A stretch of 64,000 nt of DNA from Ponticaulis sp. (GTDB taxonomy: Bacteria; Pseudomonadota; Alphaproteobacteria; Caulobacterales; Hyphomonadaceae), in the NCBI GenBank assembly GCA_002692725.1, contig NZLU01000046.1, positions 248,001-312,000 of the forward strand, in the 5' to 3' direction. Below the pieces are notes generated by a model that searched no databases, was not told the origin of the DNA, and worked only from the letters and a program-made list of their open reading frames with translations. Position 1 is the first letter of the stretch. Every line of letters begins with the position of its first letter. The translations under genes were made by a program, and so were the position numbers. Below, piece after piece: positions 39,617 to 48,360 of the stretch.

Positions 39617-40864
39617 GTGCTCAAACATCTTCTGTCCACTGGTGTGGCGGTCAGCATTCTTGCGGCTTGCACCACACTGCCAACAACTGAAAACTCAGGA
39701 ACGAGCTCAGAGTTTTCAGAACGGCTCCAAACCCCGCGCATTCCGCCGGTTGATCCCGCAGACCCGAGCCTGACACAAGCGCAGAAATATCTGCTCGAAT
39801 CACGCACAGACTTCAATCTATACAAGACGCTTGCCCATCACCCCGACCTCTATAACAGCTGGTCACCCATGGGGCGCTTCATTCTGAGCGGCTCCTCCAT
39901 TCCACCGCGCTATCGTGAAATCGTCATGCTGCGGATGGGTTGGTTGTGTCAGGCCGAGTATGAATGGTCCCAACATGCCAGAATCGCTCAGGACGATGTT
40001 GGCTTTACTGACGAGGAAATCAGGGCCGTTGCTATCGGTGTGGACGCTGGAAACTGGGACCTGATCGAGCAAACACTGATCCGTATGGTCGATGACCTTC
40101 GTTATGACGCTGCGATCTCTGATGAGGTTTGGGGCATTCTGGTTGAGGAGTTCACCGAACGCGAAATCATGGAGATGGTCTATACTGCCGGGCAATATCA
40201 GCTCGTCTCCATGGTGTTGAACTCCACCGGCATTCAGCTTGATCCGGTTCTCCGCCACAAATTGCCAACAGACCTGCCTCTACCGCCTCTCGCAGGAAAA
40301 GCAGATCCGCCCCGCGAACAGGGTGACCGGCTCGAGATCGTCAGCCTCGCGGACATGTCAGACGAGCAGACTGCGGCTGTGACCCCGTTCGTCCGGAATG
40401 GTCAACTTGCAAACCTGATGGCCATGCTGGTGAAAAACCCGCAATTGATGAAATCTCATCTCGGGTTTCTGGCTTATCTGAATGGCAAATCCGAACTGAC
40501 GGACCGCATGCGCGAACTCGCCATTCTCAGAACGGTCGCCCTCTTGGGAGTAGACTATGAATGGTCCTATCACAGCAAGTCCGCTCTCGCTTCTGGCCTT
40601 TCGGAAGACCAGGTGAACGCAACTCTTGTCGGCTCAACAGCTGCAGGCTGGTCAGATGAAGATGCTGCCATTTTGCGGGCAGCCGAAGACCTGCGTCGCG
40701 AGGCGTTCATCACGGATGAGACCTGGGCTGAAATGTCTGAGTTCATGACACAGAAACAAAAGTTCGAACTCGTCTTCCTGATCGGAGGCTATTCTCTGAC
40801 CGGGCTGACCATCAATGCCTTTGGTGTGCCGCTCGATGACGGTCGCACCGGTATTCCGGGTTAG
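39617..40864 (+). CDS. lipoprotein with two carboxymuconolactone decarboxylase (CMD) domains
   Basis: 415 residues from a GTG with GGGGAAAT upstream. A lipoprotein signal peptide ends at LAAC (C18). Two CMD-like helical domains (about 62-210 and 250-400) repeat the pattern Arg-Glu-x-x-x-Leu-Arg ... YEWS-x-H ... (Phe/Ile)TDE ... (Val/Phe)xxxGxYxLxxxxxN. Neither keeps the CxxC redox pair of AhpD-type members, although the first has one cysteine (C111). The function is unknown. Its membrane location and position 9 bases upstream of a PQQ dehydrogenase suggest a periplasmic role linked to that enzyme. Confidence 0.85.
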   Translation: MLKHLLSTGVAVSILAACTTLPTTENSGTSSEFSERLQTPRIPPVDPADPSLTQAQKYLLESRTDFNLYKTLAHHPDLYNSWSPMGRFILSGSSIPPRYREIVMLRMGWLCQAEYEWSQHARIAQDDVGFTDEEIRAVAIGVDAGNWDLIEQTLIRMVDDLRYDAAISDEVWGILVEEFTEREIMEMVYTAGQYQLVSMVLNSTGIQLDPVLRHKLPTDLPLPPLAGKADPPREQGDRLEIVSLADMSDEQTAAVTPFVRNGQLANLMAMLVKNPQLMKSHLGFLAYLNGKSELTDRMRELAILRTVALLGVDYEWSYHSKSALASGLSEDQVNATLVGSTAAGWSDEDAAILRAAEDLRREAFITDETWAEMSEFMTQKQKFELVFLIGGYSLTGLTINAFGVPLDDGRTGIPG

Positions 40865-40873
40865 GGGGATCTC

Positions 40874-43174
40874 ATGCTTTCATCTTTAAAGAATGCATTG
40901 GCCGTTAGCTGCGCAGTCGTCCTGATGACATCCTGCGGTTCTGTTGGAACTGAGGATGAAGCCGCTCCGATAACTGCGAACCCGGCCTCCGACTCGGTCG
41001 AGAATGGCGAATGGCTCACCTGGGGTGGCGATCATGGCTTCCGTCGTTACTCGCCTTTGTCTGAAATCAATGCGGAGAATGCTGATCAGGTTGGCGTCGT
41101 CTGGCGCTGGAATGCGCCGCCACTGGAAACCCGCCCCGATATCAACATGAAGTCGACCCCAATCTTCGTGGATGGTCTTCTTTATACACCCGCTGGCGTC
41201 AATCAGGTCTACGCGCTGAACCCGGCAACAGGTGAAACCATCTGGGAATTCAATCCGGATCCGCAGGTCATCAAAGGCCGCCACGAAACCATCTCAAGCC
41301 GCGGTGTCGCGTATTGGACGGATGGCACAGAGAAACGCCTCTTCCACAACACGCGCGATGGCCGCCTGCTTTCAATCGACGCGATCACCGGTGAGGCTGA
41401 CACGAGCTTTGGGGAAAACGGTCAGATTCTTCTGCGGGAGAATCTACGTCCCGACGGAGAGGATGCACCCTTTGTCGGATCGTCTTCCCCCCCTGCAATC
41501 GTCGGCGATGTCGTGATTGCCCAAGTCGTGGCTGATATCACCGCCCCGAACAAGGAAGCCACACCCGGTCATATTCGCGGCTTTGACGTGCGCACCGGAG
41601 AGCTCCTCTGGACCTTCCACACTATTCCTCAGGAAGGCGAATTCGGGAACGACACCTGGGCAGGCGATAGCTGGAAATACACCGGCAATAATGGCGTCTG
41701 GTCCATGATGAGCGTCGATGTCGAGCGCGGTTATGTCTATCTTCCTGTCGAAGCGCCAAGTCATGATTTTTACGGCGGACATCGCGAAGGCGATAATCTG
41801 TTCAGCCAGTCTATCGTCTGCCTCGATGGCAAAACCGGTGAACGCGTCTGGCACTTCCAATTGGTGCATCATGGTCTCTGGGATTATGACCCGCCAGCTG
41901 CCCCGATCCTGCATGACATCGTGATGGATGGCGAAACCATTCCGGCCGTCACTCAGATCACCAAGCAAGGCATGAGCTTTGTCTTCAACCGTGTAACAGG
42001 TGAGCCCGTCTGGCCGATTGAAGAGCGCCCCGTGCCGCAATCGCCTGTACCGGGCGAAGTGTCCTCTCCGACCCAGCCCTTCCCGACCAAGCCCGAATAT
42101 TACGTTAAGCTCGGGTATTCAGAGGATGGGCTGATCGACTTCACGCCGGAACTTCGTGAGAAGGCTCTCGAAATTGCATCGAATTACGTTCGGGGCCCGA
42201 TGTATACCCCGCCAACTCCTATTGAAGAGAACGGCACGAAGGGAACATGGGTCCAGCCGGGCTATGGCGGTGGTGGCAATTGGAATGGGGCCGCATTTGA
42301 CCCTGAAACCGGGCTGATGTTCGTCCCGAACCGGCATACGGCATTTGTCGCTTCTCTTGGCACGCCAGATCCGGCCCTGACCAATTGGGATTATCTCCGC
42401 ATGCCGACTGGAAGCGTTCCAAGCGTGGATGGACTTCCGATAACAAAGCCGCCTTATTCCACAGTCACAGCGACCGATATGTCGATCGGTAATCATGTCT
42501 GGGAACGCTCCATTGGCGGTGCCCCTGACGAGATCCGAAATCACCCCGCCCTTCAGGGACTGGACCTCGACTTTGATAATTTTGGCTTCCCCGGCGTGCG
42601 TCCAAGTCCGCTGGTGACGTCTACCCTGCTGTTCCTTGCAGAATCCGGTCAGCTCTCAGGCGATCCAGGTGGTCCGCTCTTCCGGGCCTATGACAAGACC
42701 ACGGGCGAGACGCTGGCCGAGATCGAACTGCCGGGCCTGTCGACCAGTGCGCCTATGACTTATCTGCATGACGGTCGCCAGTACATTGTCATTGCCGTCG
42801 GGTCTGCGGAGCACCCCGCAGAACTCGTAGCGTTGTCTCTGCCGGAACCCGATGATGGCGATGTCATCGTCACGACGGCAACGAATTCAGCCAAAAGTGT
42901 TCAGACTGAAACGGTCAGCGATATCGATATATCTGCAGACGAGATTAAAACAGCCTGGACTGTGTATGAGGAGAATTGTGGTTTTTGCCATGGCCCGGCC
43001 GGAGAAGGCGTGTCTCCTGTCGCTCCGGGCATTAAAGGGCTGACGGATTACACTTCGGTTCGTGAACGCATCGAACAAGGGGGTGTTGAGATGCCTGCAA
43101 TGGCGACCATGCTTTCAGACGAAGAATTGGATCTCATCACCCGCTTTGTGATTACAGACCTTCCGGAGAACTAA
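40874..43174 (+). CDS. PQQ-dependent dehydrogenase with C-terminal haem c domain (lipoprotein)
   Basis: 766 residues. A lipoprotein-type signal peptide has a cysteine in LMTSC. The mature part is a PQQ beta-propeller related to membrane-bound glucose/sorbosone-type quinoproteins: the repeated tryptophan-docking blades (GEWLTWGGDHGFRRYSPL, TGETIWEFNPDPQ) and HHGLWDYDPPAAP are evident. A C-terminal cytochrome c segment has CGFCH at C702/C705/H706 and a likely axial methionine in EMPAMAT. It oxidises an alcohol or sugar in the periplasm and passes electrons through its own haem to the respiratory chain. The substrate is unknown. Confidence 0.9.
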   Translation: MLSSLKNALAVSCAVVLMTSCGSVGTEDEAAPITANPASDSVENGEWLTWGGDHGFRRYSPLSEINAENADQVGVVWRWNAPPLETRPDINMKSTPIFVDGLLYTPAGVNQVYALNPATGETIWEFNPDPQVIKGRHETISSRGVAYWTDGTEKRLFHNTRDGRLLSIDAITGEADTSFGENGQILLRENLRPDGEDAPFVGSSSPPAIVGDVVIAQVVADITAPNKEATPGHIRGFDVRTGELLWTFHTIPQEGEFGNDTWAGDSWKYTGNNGVWSMMSVDVERGYVYLPVEAPSHDFYGGHREGDNLFSQSIVCLDGKTGERVWHFQLVHHGLWDYDPPAAPILHDIVMDGETIPAVTQITKQGMSFVFNRVTGEPVWPIEERPVPQSPVPGEVSSPTQPFPTKPEYYVKLGYSEDGLIDFTPELREKALEIASNYVRGPMYTPPTPIEENGTKGTWVQPGYGGGGNWNGAAFDPETGLMFVPNRHTAFVASLGTPDPALTNWDYLRMPTGSVPSVDGLPITKPPYSTVTATDMSIGNHVWERSIGGAPDEIRNHPALQGLDLDFDNFGFPGVRPSPLVTSTLLFLAESGQLSGDPGGPLFRAYDKTTGETLAEIELPGLSTSAPMTYLHDGRQYIVIAVGSAEHPAELVALSLPEPDDGDVIVTTATNSAKSVQTETVSDIDISADEIKTAWTVYEENCGFCHGPAGEGVSPVAPGIKGLTDYTSVRERIEQGGVEMPAMATMLSDEELDLITRFVITDLPEN

Positions 43175-43205
43175 TCTGAGAGCCTGACCAGATTTTCTTG
43201 ACAAT

Positions 43206-43256
43206 CCTTCCCGTGCGCTATTCGTAAAGTGCAAAACGATATTGGTCGCGGGAAGG
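43206..43256. repeat. spaced inverted repeat upstream of the acyl-CoA dehydrogenase gene
   Basis: The 8-base arms CCTTCCCG (43206-43213) and CGGGAAGG (43249-43256) are exact inverted copies 35 bases apart, with matching AA/TT flanks. They lie 65-115 bases before the acyl-CoA dehydrogenase start, close to a TTGACA (43198). The arrangement could be a pair of half-sites for a dimeric regulator or the stem of an RNA hairpin; it is not a terminator because no T-run follows. Confidence 0.4.
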
Positions 43257-43319
43257 GTTCAACCTCTGAGTTGAGTCCTCCGGTGACGCGGAAATACTTA
43301 CGCTCGAGGGAGACTGACA

Positions 43320-44639
43320 ATGGCTGACACGAATGAATCATTGCCAAAACTGGATACACATTCACCAGAAATGAATGATCTGCGTATGTCGGACGCAGCA
43401 CGTCCCTTATACGAACACGTGAAGAAATTCATCGCAGACGTCGTTGAACCGATGAGTGTTGAATTCCACCGCCTTGGCGAAGGCAAAGAAAACCCATGGA
43501 GCTATGCTCCAGGTCAGCTCGAAGCGCTTGAAGCGGCTAAAGACGAAGCCAAGAAACAAGGCCTCTGGAACTTCTTCCTTCCCGATGCTCACACAGGCGA
43601 AGGCCTCAAAAACCTCGATTATGCCTATATCGCTGCAGAACTCGGCAAAAACCCTCTGGCGTCTGAAAGCATGAACTGCGCTGCGCCAGACACCGGAAAC
43701 ATGGAAGTTCTGGAACGCGTCGGCACCCCAGCTCAGAAAGAACAATGGCTCAAGCCTCTTCTGGCCGGTGAAATCCGATCTGCATTCGCGATGACTGAGC
43801 CAAACATGGCCTCATCTGACGCCCGCAATATCTCGATGACGGCAGTTCTCGAAGGCGATGAATGGGTGATCAATGGCGAGAAATACTATATTTCAGGTGC
43901 CGGTGATCCGCGTTGCCGCATCATGATCACCATGGTGAAAACGTCGCCTGACGCAGAACCCCACAAACAACAGTCTCAGATCCTTGTACCATTGCCTCAT
44001 CCGGGCGTGACCATTGTCGACGGCATGAAAGTCTTTGGCGACTATGATGCACCACACGGCCACATGCATCTGATCTTTGATAATGTGCGCGTTCCGAAAG
44101 AGAACATGCTTCTTGGCGAAGGTCGGGGCTTCGAAATCTCGCAGCTGCGCCTTGGCCCTGGCCGAATTCACCACTGCATGCGCTCACTCGGTTCTGCAGA
44201 GCGTGCACTTGATCTGATGGTGCGCCGGGGTCTCACCCGTGAAGCCTTCGGTCAGCCGCTCGTCAAACTCGGTGGCAATCGTGAAAAAATCTCGCGAGCG
44301 CGTATTGAGATTGAAGCCATGCGCATGATGGTTCTCAAAGCCGCGAAAGCCATGGACGTGCTTGGCAATAAGGAGGCCCGCGTCTGGATTTCCATGGTGA
44401 AAGCCATGGTGCCGGAGAAGGTCTGCAAGATCATTGATGACGCAATTCAGATGCATGGCGCGACCGGCGTGTCACAATGGTCGCCGCTCTCTCGCATGTA
44501 TGCCCAGCAGAGAACGCTCCGCCTTGCCGACGGACCAGATGAAGTCCACCACATGGTGGTCGGTCGTCATGAGGAACGCAAATACACCGGCTCAGAAGAC
44601 CTCGAAGATCCGGTTCTCGCTTCCGTCTGGCGTAAGTAA
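43320..44639 (+). CDS. acyl-CoA dehydrogenase family protein
   Basis: 439 residues with a good GAGGGAG site before the ATG. It shows the middle-domain AFAMTEPNMASSD, the linker RVPKENMLLGEG, and the C-terminal FAD region RRGLTREAFGQPL and QMHGATGVSQWSPLSRM. The enzyme introduces a trans-2,3 double bond into acyl-CoA and passes electrons to ETF. It is longer at the N-terminus than classic FadE-type proteins, like the ACAD10/11 group; no kinase domain is present. It forms a single-gene unit ended by the terminator at 44652. Confidence 0.92.
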   Translation: MADTNESLPKLDTHSPEMNDLRMSDAARPLYEHVKKFIADVVEPMSVEFHRLGEGKENPWSYAPGQLEALEAAKDEAKKQGLWNFFLPDAHTGEGLKNLDYAYIAAELGKNPLASESMNCAAPDTGNMEVLERVGTPAQKEQWLKPLLAGEIRSAFAMTEPNMASSDARNISMTAVLEGDEWVINGEKYYISGAGDPRCRIMITMVKTSPDAEPHKQQSQILVPLPHPGVTIVDGMKVFGDYDAPHGHMHLIFDNVRVPKENMLLGEGRGFEISQLRLGPGRIHHCMRSLGSAERALDLMVRRGLTREAFGQPLVKLGGNREKISRARIEIEAMRMMVLKAAKAMDVLGNKEARVWISMVKAMVPEKVCKIIDDAIQMHGATGVSQWSPLSRMYAQQRTLRLADGPDEVHHMVVGRHEERKYTGSEDLEDPVLASVWRK

Positions 44640-44651
44640 CCCAAATTCAGA

Positions 44652-44680
44652 AACGCGGCTTTCGGGCCGCGTTTTTTTTT
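44652..44680 (+). terminator. rho-independent terminator after the acyl-CoA dehydrogenase gene
   Basis: The stem AACGCGGC / GCCGCGTT (44652-44659 and 44666-44673) with loop TTTCGG is followed by an uninterrupted run of T. It ends the acyl-CoA dehydrogenase unit 12 bases after its stop, separating it from the molybdenum-cofactor operon. Confidence 0.93.
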
Positions 44681-44694
44681 CATCCAGAACGACT

Positions 44695-45036
44695 ATGCCA
44701 AAAGCCCCACAACTCAGCATTCGCATTGACCTGCCAGGCGGCCATCGGATTGGCCCGGGGAAAGTCGCCTTACTGCAAGCGATTTCTGACACTCTGACAC
44801 TGAAATCTGCGGCCGAATCTCTCGGCATGTCCTATCCAAAAGCCCTGAAACTCGTCGAACAGCTCAATCAGTGTTTCGCTGTCCCGTTGATCCGGCTGCA
44901 CCATGGCGGTGCCTCGCGCGGCGGTGCGGAATTGACCAGATCCGGTCGCGCCGTTCTCGAAAACTATCAGGCGATCTGTTCCCAAGCCGATCAGAACACG
45001 GATGCGCTACTCAGAAACCTCACGCATCTCAACTAA
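44695..45036 (+). CDS. short ModE-like winged-helix transcriptional regulator
   Basis: 113 residues. It is the LysR/ModE-type winged helix alone: IRIDLPGGHRIGPGKVALLQAI, the recognition-helix region TLKSAAESLGMSYPKALKLV, and the wing GGASRGGAELTRSGR. Classical ModE carries a C-terminal molybdate-binding (MOP) part that is missing here, so this protein may respond to molybdenum in another way or act as a repressor with a partner. It begins just after the terminator, about 15 bases beyond the T-run, and ends 8 bases before the XdhC-MocA gene. It probably regulates the Moco operon; that is inference. Confidence 0.85.
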   Translation: MPKAPQLSIRIDLPGGHRIGPGKVALLQAISDTLTLKSAAESLGMSYPKALKLVEQLNQCFAVPLIRLHHGGASRGGAELTRSGRAVLENYQAICSQADQNTDALLRNLTHLN

Positions 45037-45044
45037 TTGAGATC

Positions 45045-46610
45045 ATGCTGGCCTCGAACACAATGAGCGTTTACAACGGCCTCATGAGTGATGCTCAACA
45101 CACCCACGAAACTTTTCCTGAAGATGTCCTTCGTCGTCTCATCGACTGGCACGCTGACGGGCACTCCGTGGCCTTGGCTGTAATTCGGGACACACAAGGT
45201 GGCGGTGTCAGAGCCCCTGGCGCTTTGATGGCGATTGATGCTTCAAGAAAGTCGTCCGGCTATTTGTCTGGTGGCTGTATTGATTCTGACATTGTGTTGA
45301 GAGCGCAGGAGGTCATTCAAACCGACAAATCTCAGTCACTGACCTATGGCACCGGGTCTCCGTTTATTGACCTTCCCCTTCCCTGTGGCGGGTCCATAAC
45401 AGTCGACATTCATCCCATCTCCGACACTGACGCGATCGTGCAGGTTGTCGGAGATTTAAAAGACCGCCTGGAAACAACAATTGACTGGTCAATCTACGCT
45501 CGTGGTCAAACCACGAATGGAGCGTGCTGCTTCACGTACGAGCCACGTCTTCGCCTGCGGATCGCTGGCCGTGGCGCAGATTGTCTGGCAACAGCCAAGC
45601 TTGCCATGGAAAGCGGCTATGACGTTCAATTGCAGCTTCCTGATACAGATGACATTGATCGCGCCAAAGCGCTCGGCATTACGCGCATCGATCATCTGAC
45701 CTCTGTCGACCAGATCCCTGCCCAAACCGATGATCGCTGGACGGCCTTTGTGCTCATGTTCCATGATCGTCACTGGGAAATTCCGCTGCTCAGTCAGGCT
45801 TTGAAAGGTAACGCCTTTTATATTGGCGCAGTCGGAAGTCAGCGAACGCATGCAAAGCGGATTGAAGGGCTTCTGCAGTCCGGATGTTCTGCGGATCAGA
45901 TTACCAGCATCCATGCCCCCATCGGACTGATCCCCGCCTGCCGGGACGCATCCTCGCTTGCAATTTCCGTCATGAGCGAAATCATCAATCTACAGTCGAC
46001 GCGAAATCAGCATCGAAAGCCAAATATCAGCGCATTGGTTCTGGCTGCAGGCAAATCCTCGCGTTTCGAACAGGGTGACAAGCTTTTGGCATCACTTGAC
46101 GGGGAAGCCATACTTTCCAGAACGCTCGCCTCCCTGAGCGGGTTTGTCTTTCGGTCTCGTCTGGTGGTAACTGGGTTCAACCATGACGAACGCGCAAGGC
46201 TGGCCAAAGCGGCCAATTGGTCCGTCATCGAAAATCAGGCGGCAGAACTCGGCCAATCCACCAGTCTGAAGCTTGGTATCAGTGCACTGAACTTCGAAAA
46301 TGATGTCGACGCCATACTTGTCGTCCTCGCTGACATGCCCTTCGTGCCAGCCTCGCATTATCAAGGCCTTTTGAATGCGCTCACACCCGAGACGAACGCT
46401 GTCATGACAGAATCTGATGGCACACTGCTTCCGCCTGCCATATTTTCGAAGGCCTGTTTTGATCATCTGATGAAGCTGGATGGCGATCGGGGTGCGGGTC
46501 AGATTTTCAAATCACTACCCAACACAAAGACACTTGAGCTTTCTCCGGACTTTGCCCGGGATATTGATACACTGGCCGATCTGACACCATTGGAGGTGAC
46601 CCATGGCTGA
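45045..46610 (+). CDS. XdhC-MocA fusion: Moco insertase plus molybdopterin cytidylyltransferase
   Basis: 521 residues from the ATG at 45045. Residues about 20-300 are XdhC/CoxF-like: GYLSGGCIDSDIV, the cysteine in PLPCGGSITV, and a Rossmann half with LRIAGRGADCLATAK. Residues about 325-520 form a MobA-like nucleotidyltransferase, with the LVLAAGKSSRFEQGDKLL glycine-rich loop and VVLADMPFV. XdhC chaperones and inserts Moco into xanthine-oxidase-family enzymes; MocA makes molybdopterin cytosine dinucleotide, the cofactor of that family. Fusing them fits the IorB-type enzyme encoded at 51.3 kb. The stop overlaps moaA by 8 bases. Confidence 0.88.
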   Translation: MLASNTMSVYNGLMSDAQHTHETFPEDVLRRLIDWHADGHSVALAVIRDTQGGGVRAPGALMAIDASRKSSGYLSGGCIDSDIVLRAQEVIQTDKSQSLTYGTGSPFIDLPLPCGGSITVDIHPISDTDAIVQVVGDLKDRLETTIDWSIYARGQTTNGACCFTYEPRLRLRIAGRGADCLATAKLAMESGYDVQLQLPDTDDIDRAKALGITRIDHLTSVDQIPAQTDDRWTAFVLMFHDRHWEIPLLSQALKGNAFYIGAVGSQRTHAKRIEGLLQSGCSADQITSIHAPIGLIPACRDASSLAISVMSEIINLQSTRNQHRKPNISALVLAAGKSSRFEQGDKLLASLDGEAILSRTLASLSGFVFRSRLVVTGFNHDERARLAKAANWSVIENQAAELGQSTSLKLGISALNFENDVDAILVVLADMPFVPASHYQGLLNALTPETNAVMTESDGTLLPPAIFSKACFDHLMKLDGDRGAGQIFKSLPNTKTLELSPDFARDIDTLADLTPLEVTHG

Positions 46611-47634
46611 TGGCGCCATCGCAAACAATTCGGCCCCGCTTATCGACCAGTTTGGCCGACATATCACCTATCTGCGACTGTCGGTAACAGATCGATGCGA
46701 TTTGCGCTGCTCATATTGCATGTCTGAACACATGACCTTCCTGCCAAAGAAGGATCTTCTGACGCTGGAGGAATTGGAGCACATTTCCAATGTTTTCATC
46801 GACCGGGGCGTCCGTAAAATTCGGATTACAGGCGGAGAACCGCTTGTGCGGCGGGACATCCAGCACTTGTTCACCCGGCTCGGAGGGCGCCTGTCAGACG
46901 GGCTGGAAGAACTCACGCTGACGACGAACGCAACGCTTCTCGAACACCACGCTCAGACACTCTTTGATGCAGGCGTGCGCAGAATCAACGTCTCGCTCGA
47001 CACCATCAATCCTGACCGGTTCAGAGAAATCACGCGGCGCGGAAATCTTGATCAAGTGCTCAGAGGCCTGGATGTGGCCGATCAAATCGGGCTCAAAATC
47101 AAACTCAATGCGGTCGCTTTGAAACATCAGAACTGCGCTGATCTGCCGGAAATGATCTCCTGGGCGCACGGCAAGGGCTGGGACATTACACTGATCGAGG
47201 TCATGCCTCTGGGGGACACCGGAGAAGACCGCTTCGATCAATACATCCCGCTCACCGAAGTCCGCGACCAGCTTTCGCAAAACTGGACATTGAACGATCT
47301 CCCATCAGACGACATCAATGGCGGTCCTTCGCGTTATTCCCGCGTGGCGGAAACCGGCGGTCGTCTTGGCTTCATCTCGCCGCTCACCAACAATTTCTGC
47401 GCGGGCTGCAACCGGGTTCGGATCACCTGCACAGGGCGAATTTATATGTGCCTTGGTCAGAATGATTGCATCGATTTGCGCGCCGCACTCCGTGAGAGTG
47501 ACGACCCAACCGCTGCACTGAACGAGGCGTTGGATGCCGCGATGATCAATAAACCCGAGCGCCACGAATTTGAGATCAAGAAGAAAGGGGCGGCTCCCCA
47601 TCTCGATCGTCACATGTCGACAACGGGAGGATAG
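46603..47634 (+). CDS. moaA: GTP 3',8-cyclase MoaA
   Basis: 343 residues. The radical-SAM cluster motif is C32-x3-C36-x2-C39 in RCDLRCSYC. The C-terminal substrate cluster is in NFCAGCNRVRITC, and the conserved GG tail closes the protein (STTGG). It converts GTP to the cyclic 3',8-dihydro-GTP used to make cPMP with MoaC. It overlaps XdhC-MocA by 8 bases and is followed by moaD, moaE, moaB, moaC and moeA in one transcription unit. Confidence 0.97.
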   Translation: MADGAIANNSAPLIDQFGRHITYLRLSVTDRCDLRCSYCMSEHMTFLPKKDLLTLEELEHISNVFIDRGVRKIRITGGEPLVRRDIQHLFTRLGGRLSDGLEELTLTTNATLLEHHAQTLFDAGVRRINVSLDTINPDRFREITRRGNLDQVLRGLDVADQIGLKIKLNAVALKHQNCADLPEMISWAHGKGWDITLIEVMPLGDTGEDRFDQYIPLTEVRDQLSQNWTLNDLPSDDINGGPSRYSRVAETGGRLGFISPLTNNFCAGCNRVRITCTGRIYMCLGQNDCIDLRAALRESDDPTAALNEALDAAMINKPERHEFEIKKKGAAPHLDRHMSTTGG

Positions 47635-47636
47635 TC

Positions 47637-47885
47637 TTGGCTGAGATACTTTACTTCGGTCGCATGGGAGACGTCACGGGAACTTTTTCGGAGACCTGCA
47701 CCCTTCCTCCCTCCATTTCCACCGTGATCGATCTGCGACGCTGGATGGATGAACGCTTTGAGAGTGAAGGCTCGTTTCTGGAATCGACGATCCGCGTTGC
47801 TGTGAACAATCAGATAGTAAGCGACACCACGCCCCTGTCTGACACCGACGAAATCGCCTTCATGCCCCCGGTCGGAGGCGGTTGA
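47637..47885 (+). CDS. moaD: molybdopterin synthase sulfur-carrier subunit MoaD
   Basis: 82 residues from a TTG start with GGGAGG eight bases upstream. It has a ubiquitin-like fold: acidic C-terminal strand DEIAFMPPVGGG ending in Gly-Gly-Gly, where the last Gly becomes the thiocarboxylate. It delivers sulfur to cPMP together with MoaE, whose gene follows 7 bases later. The MoeB/MoeZ-type activating enzyme is not in the window. Confidence 0.94.
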   Translation: MAEILYFGRMGDVTGTFSETCTLPPSISTVIDLRRWMDERFESEGSFLESTIRVAVNNQIVSDTTPLSDTDEIAFMPPVGGG

Positions 47886-47892
47886 ACGCTTC

Positions 47893-48360
47893 ATGATTAC
47901 CGTCAGCGCCGATCCTCTCTGTTCAGCTGAGATCCTGAAGGAGTTCGAGTGCCGCATGGATCATGCCGGCGCAGTCGTCTGTTTTTCGGGTCAGGTCAGA
48001 CCCAAAGCCATTAATTCAGACGTCATCGCTCTGCATCTGCAAGCCTATGAGCCCATGACCACAAATGGCATCCGCTCCGCGGCCGACGCGGCGCTGGAAC
48101 GCTGGCCGCTCGACGGACTTGTTGTGCACCACCGGGTCGGCAAAATCAAAACCGGCGAAACCATCGTCTTTGTCGCCACCGCTTCGGCGCATCGCCGTGC
48201 AGCCTTCGAAGCCGCCGATTTTTTAATGGATTACCTCAAGACTGAAGCCGTGTTCTGGAAGAAAGAAATCACCGATCAGGGTGAAGTCTGGATTGAACCA
48301 CGGGCGGAAGACTATAAGGACCGGGACCGATGGACCTCAAACAAGGCAAGCGCTGAATGA
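47893..48360 (+). CDS. moaE: molybdopterin synthase catalytic subunit MoaE
   Basis: 155 residues. The large subunit of molybdopterin synthase shows the HHRVGKIKTGETIVFVATASAHR core (quoted in part), RRAAFEAADFLMDYLKTEAVFWKKE with the catalytic lysines, and the C-terminal W-rich end. It converts cPMP to molybdopterin using MoaD thiocarboxylate. It overlaps moaB by 4 bases. Confidence 0.95.
   Translation: MITVSADPLCSAEILKEFECRMDHAGAVVCFSGQVRPKAINSDVIALHLQAYEPMTTNGIRSAADAALERWPLDGLVVHHRVGKIKTGETIVFVATASAHRRAAFEAADFLMDYLKTEAVFWKKEITDQGEVWIEPRAEDYKDRDRWTSNKASAE

Noticed and set aside
44434-44694. Extended start of the ModE-like gene
   Set aside because: The extension runs through the acyl-CoA dehydrogenase 3' end and the terminator at 44652.
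44871-45044. Extended start of the XdhC-MocA gene
   Set aside because: It overlaps the ModE-like gene in another frame and does not resemble XdhC.
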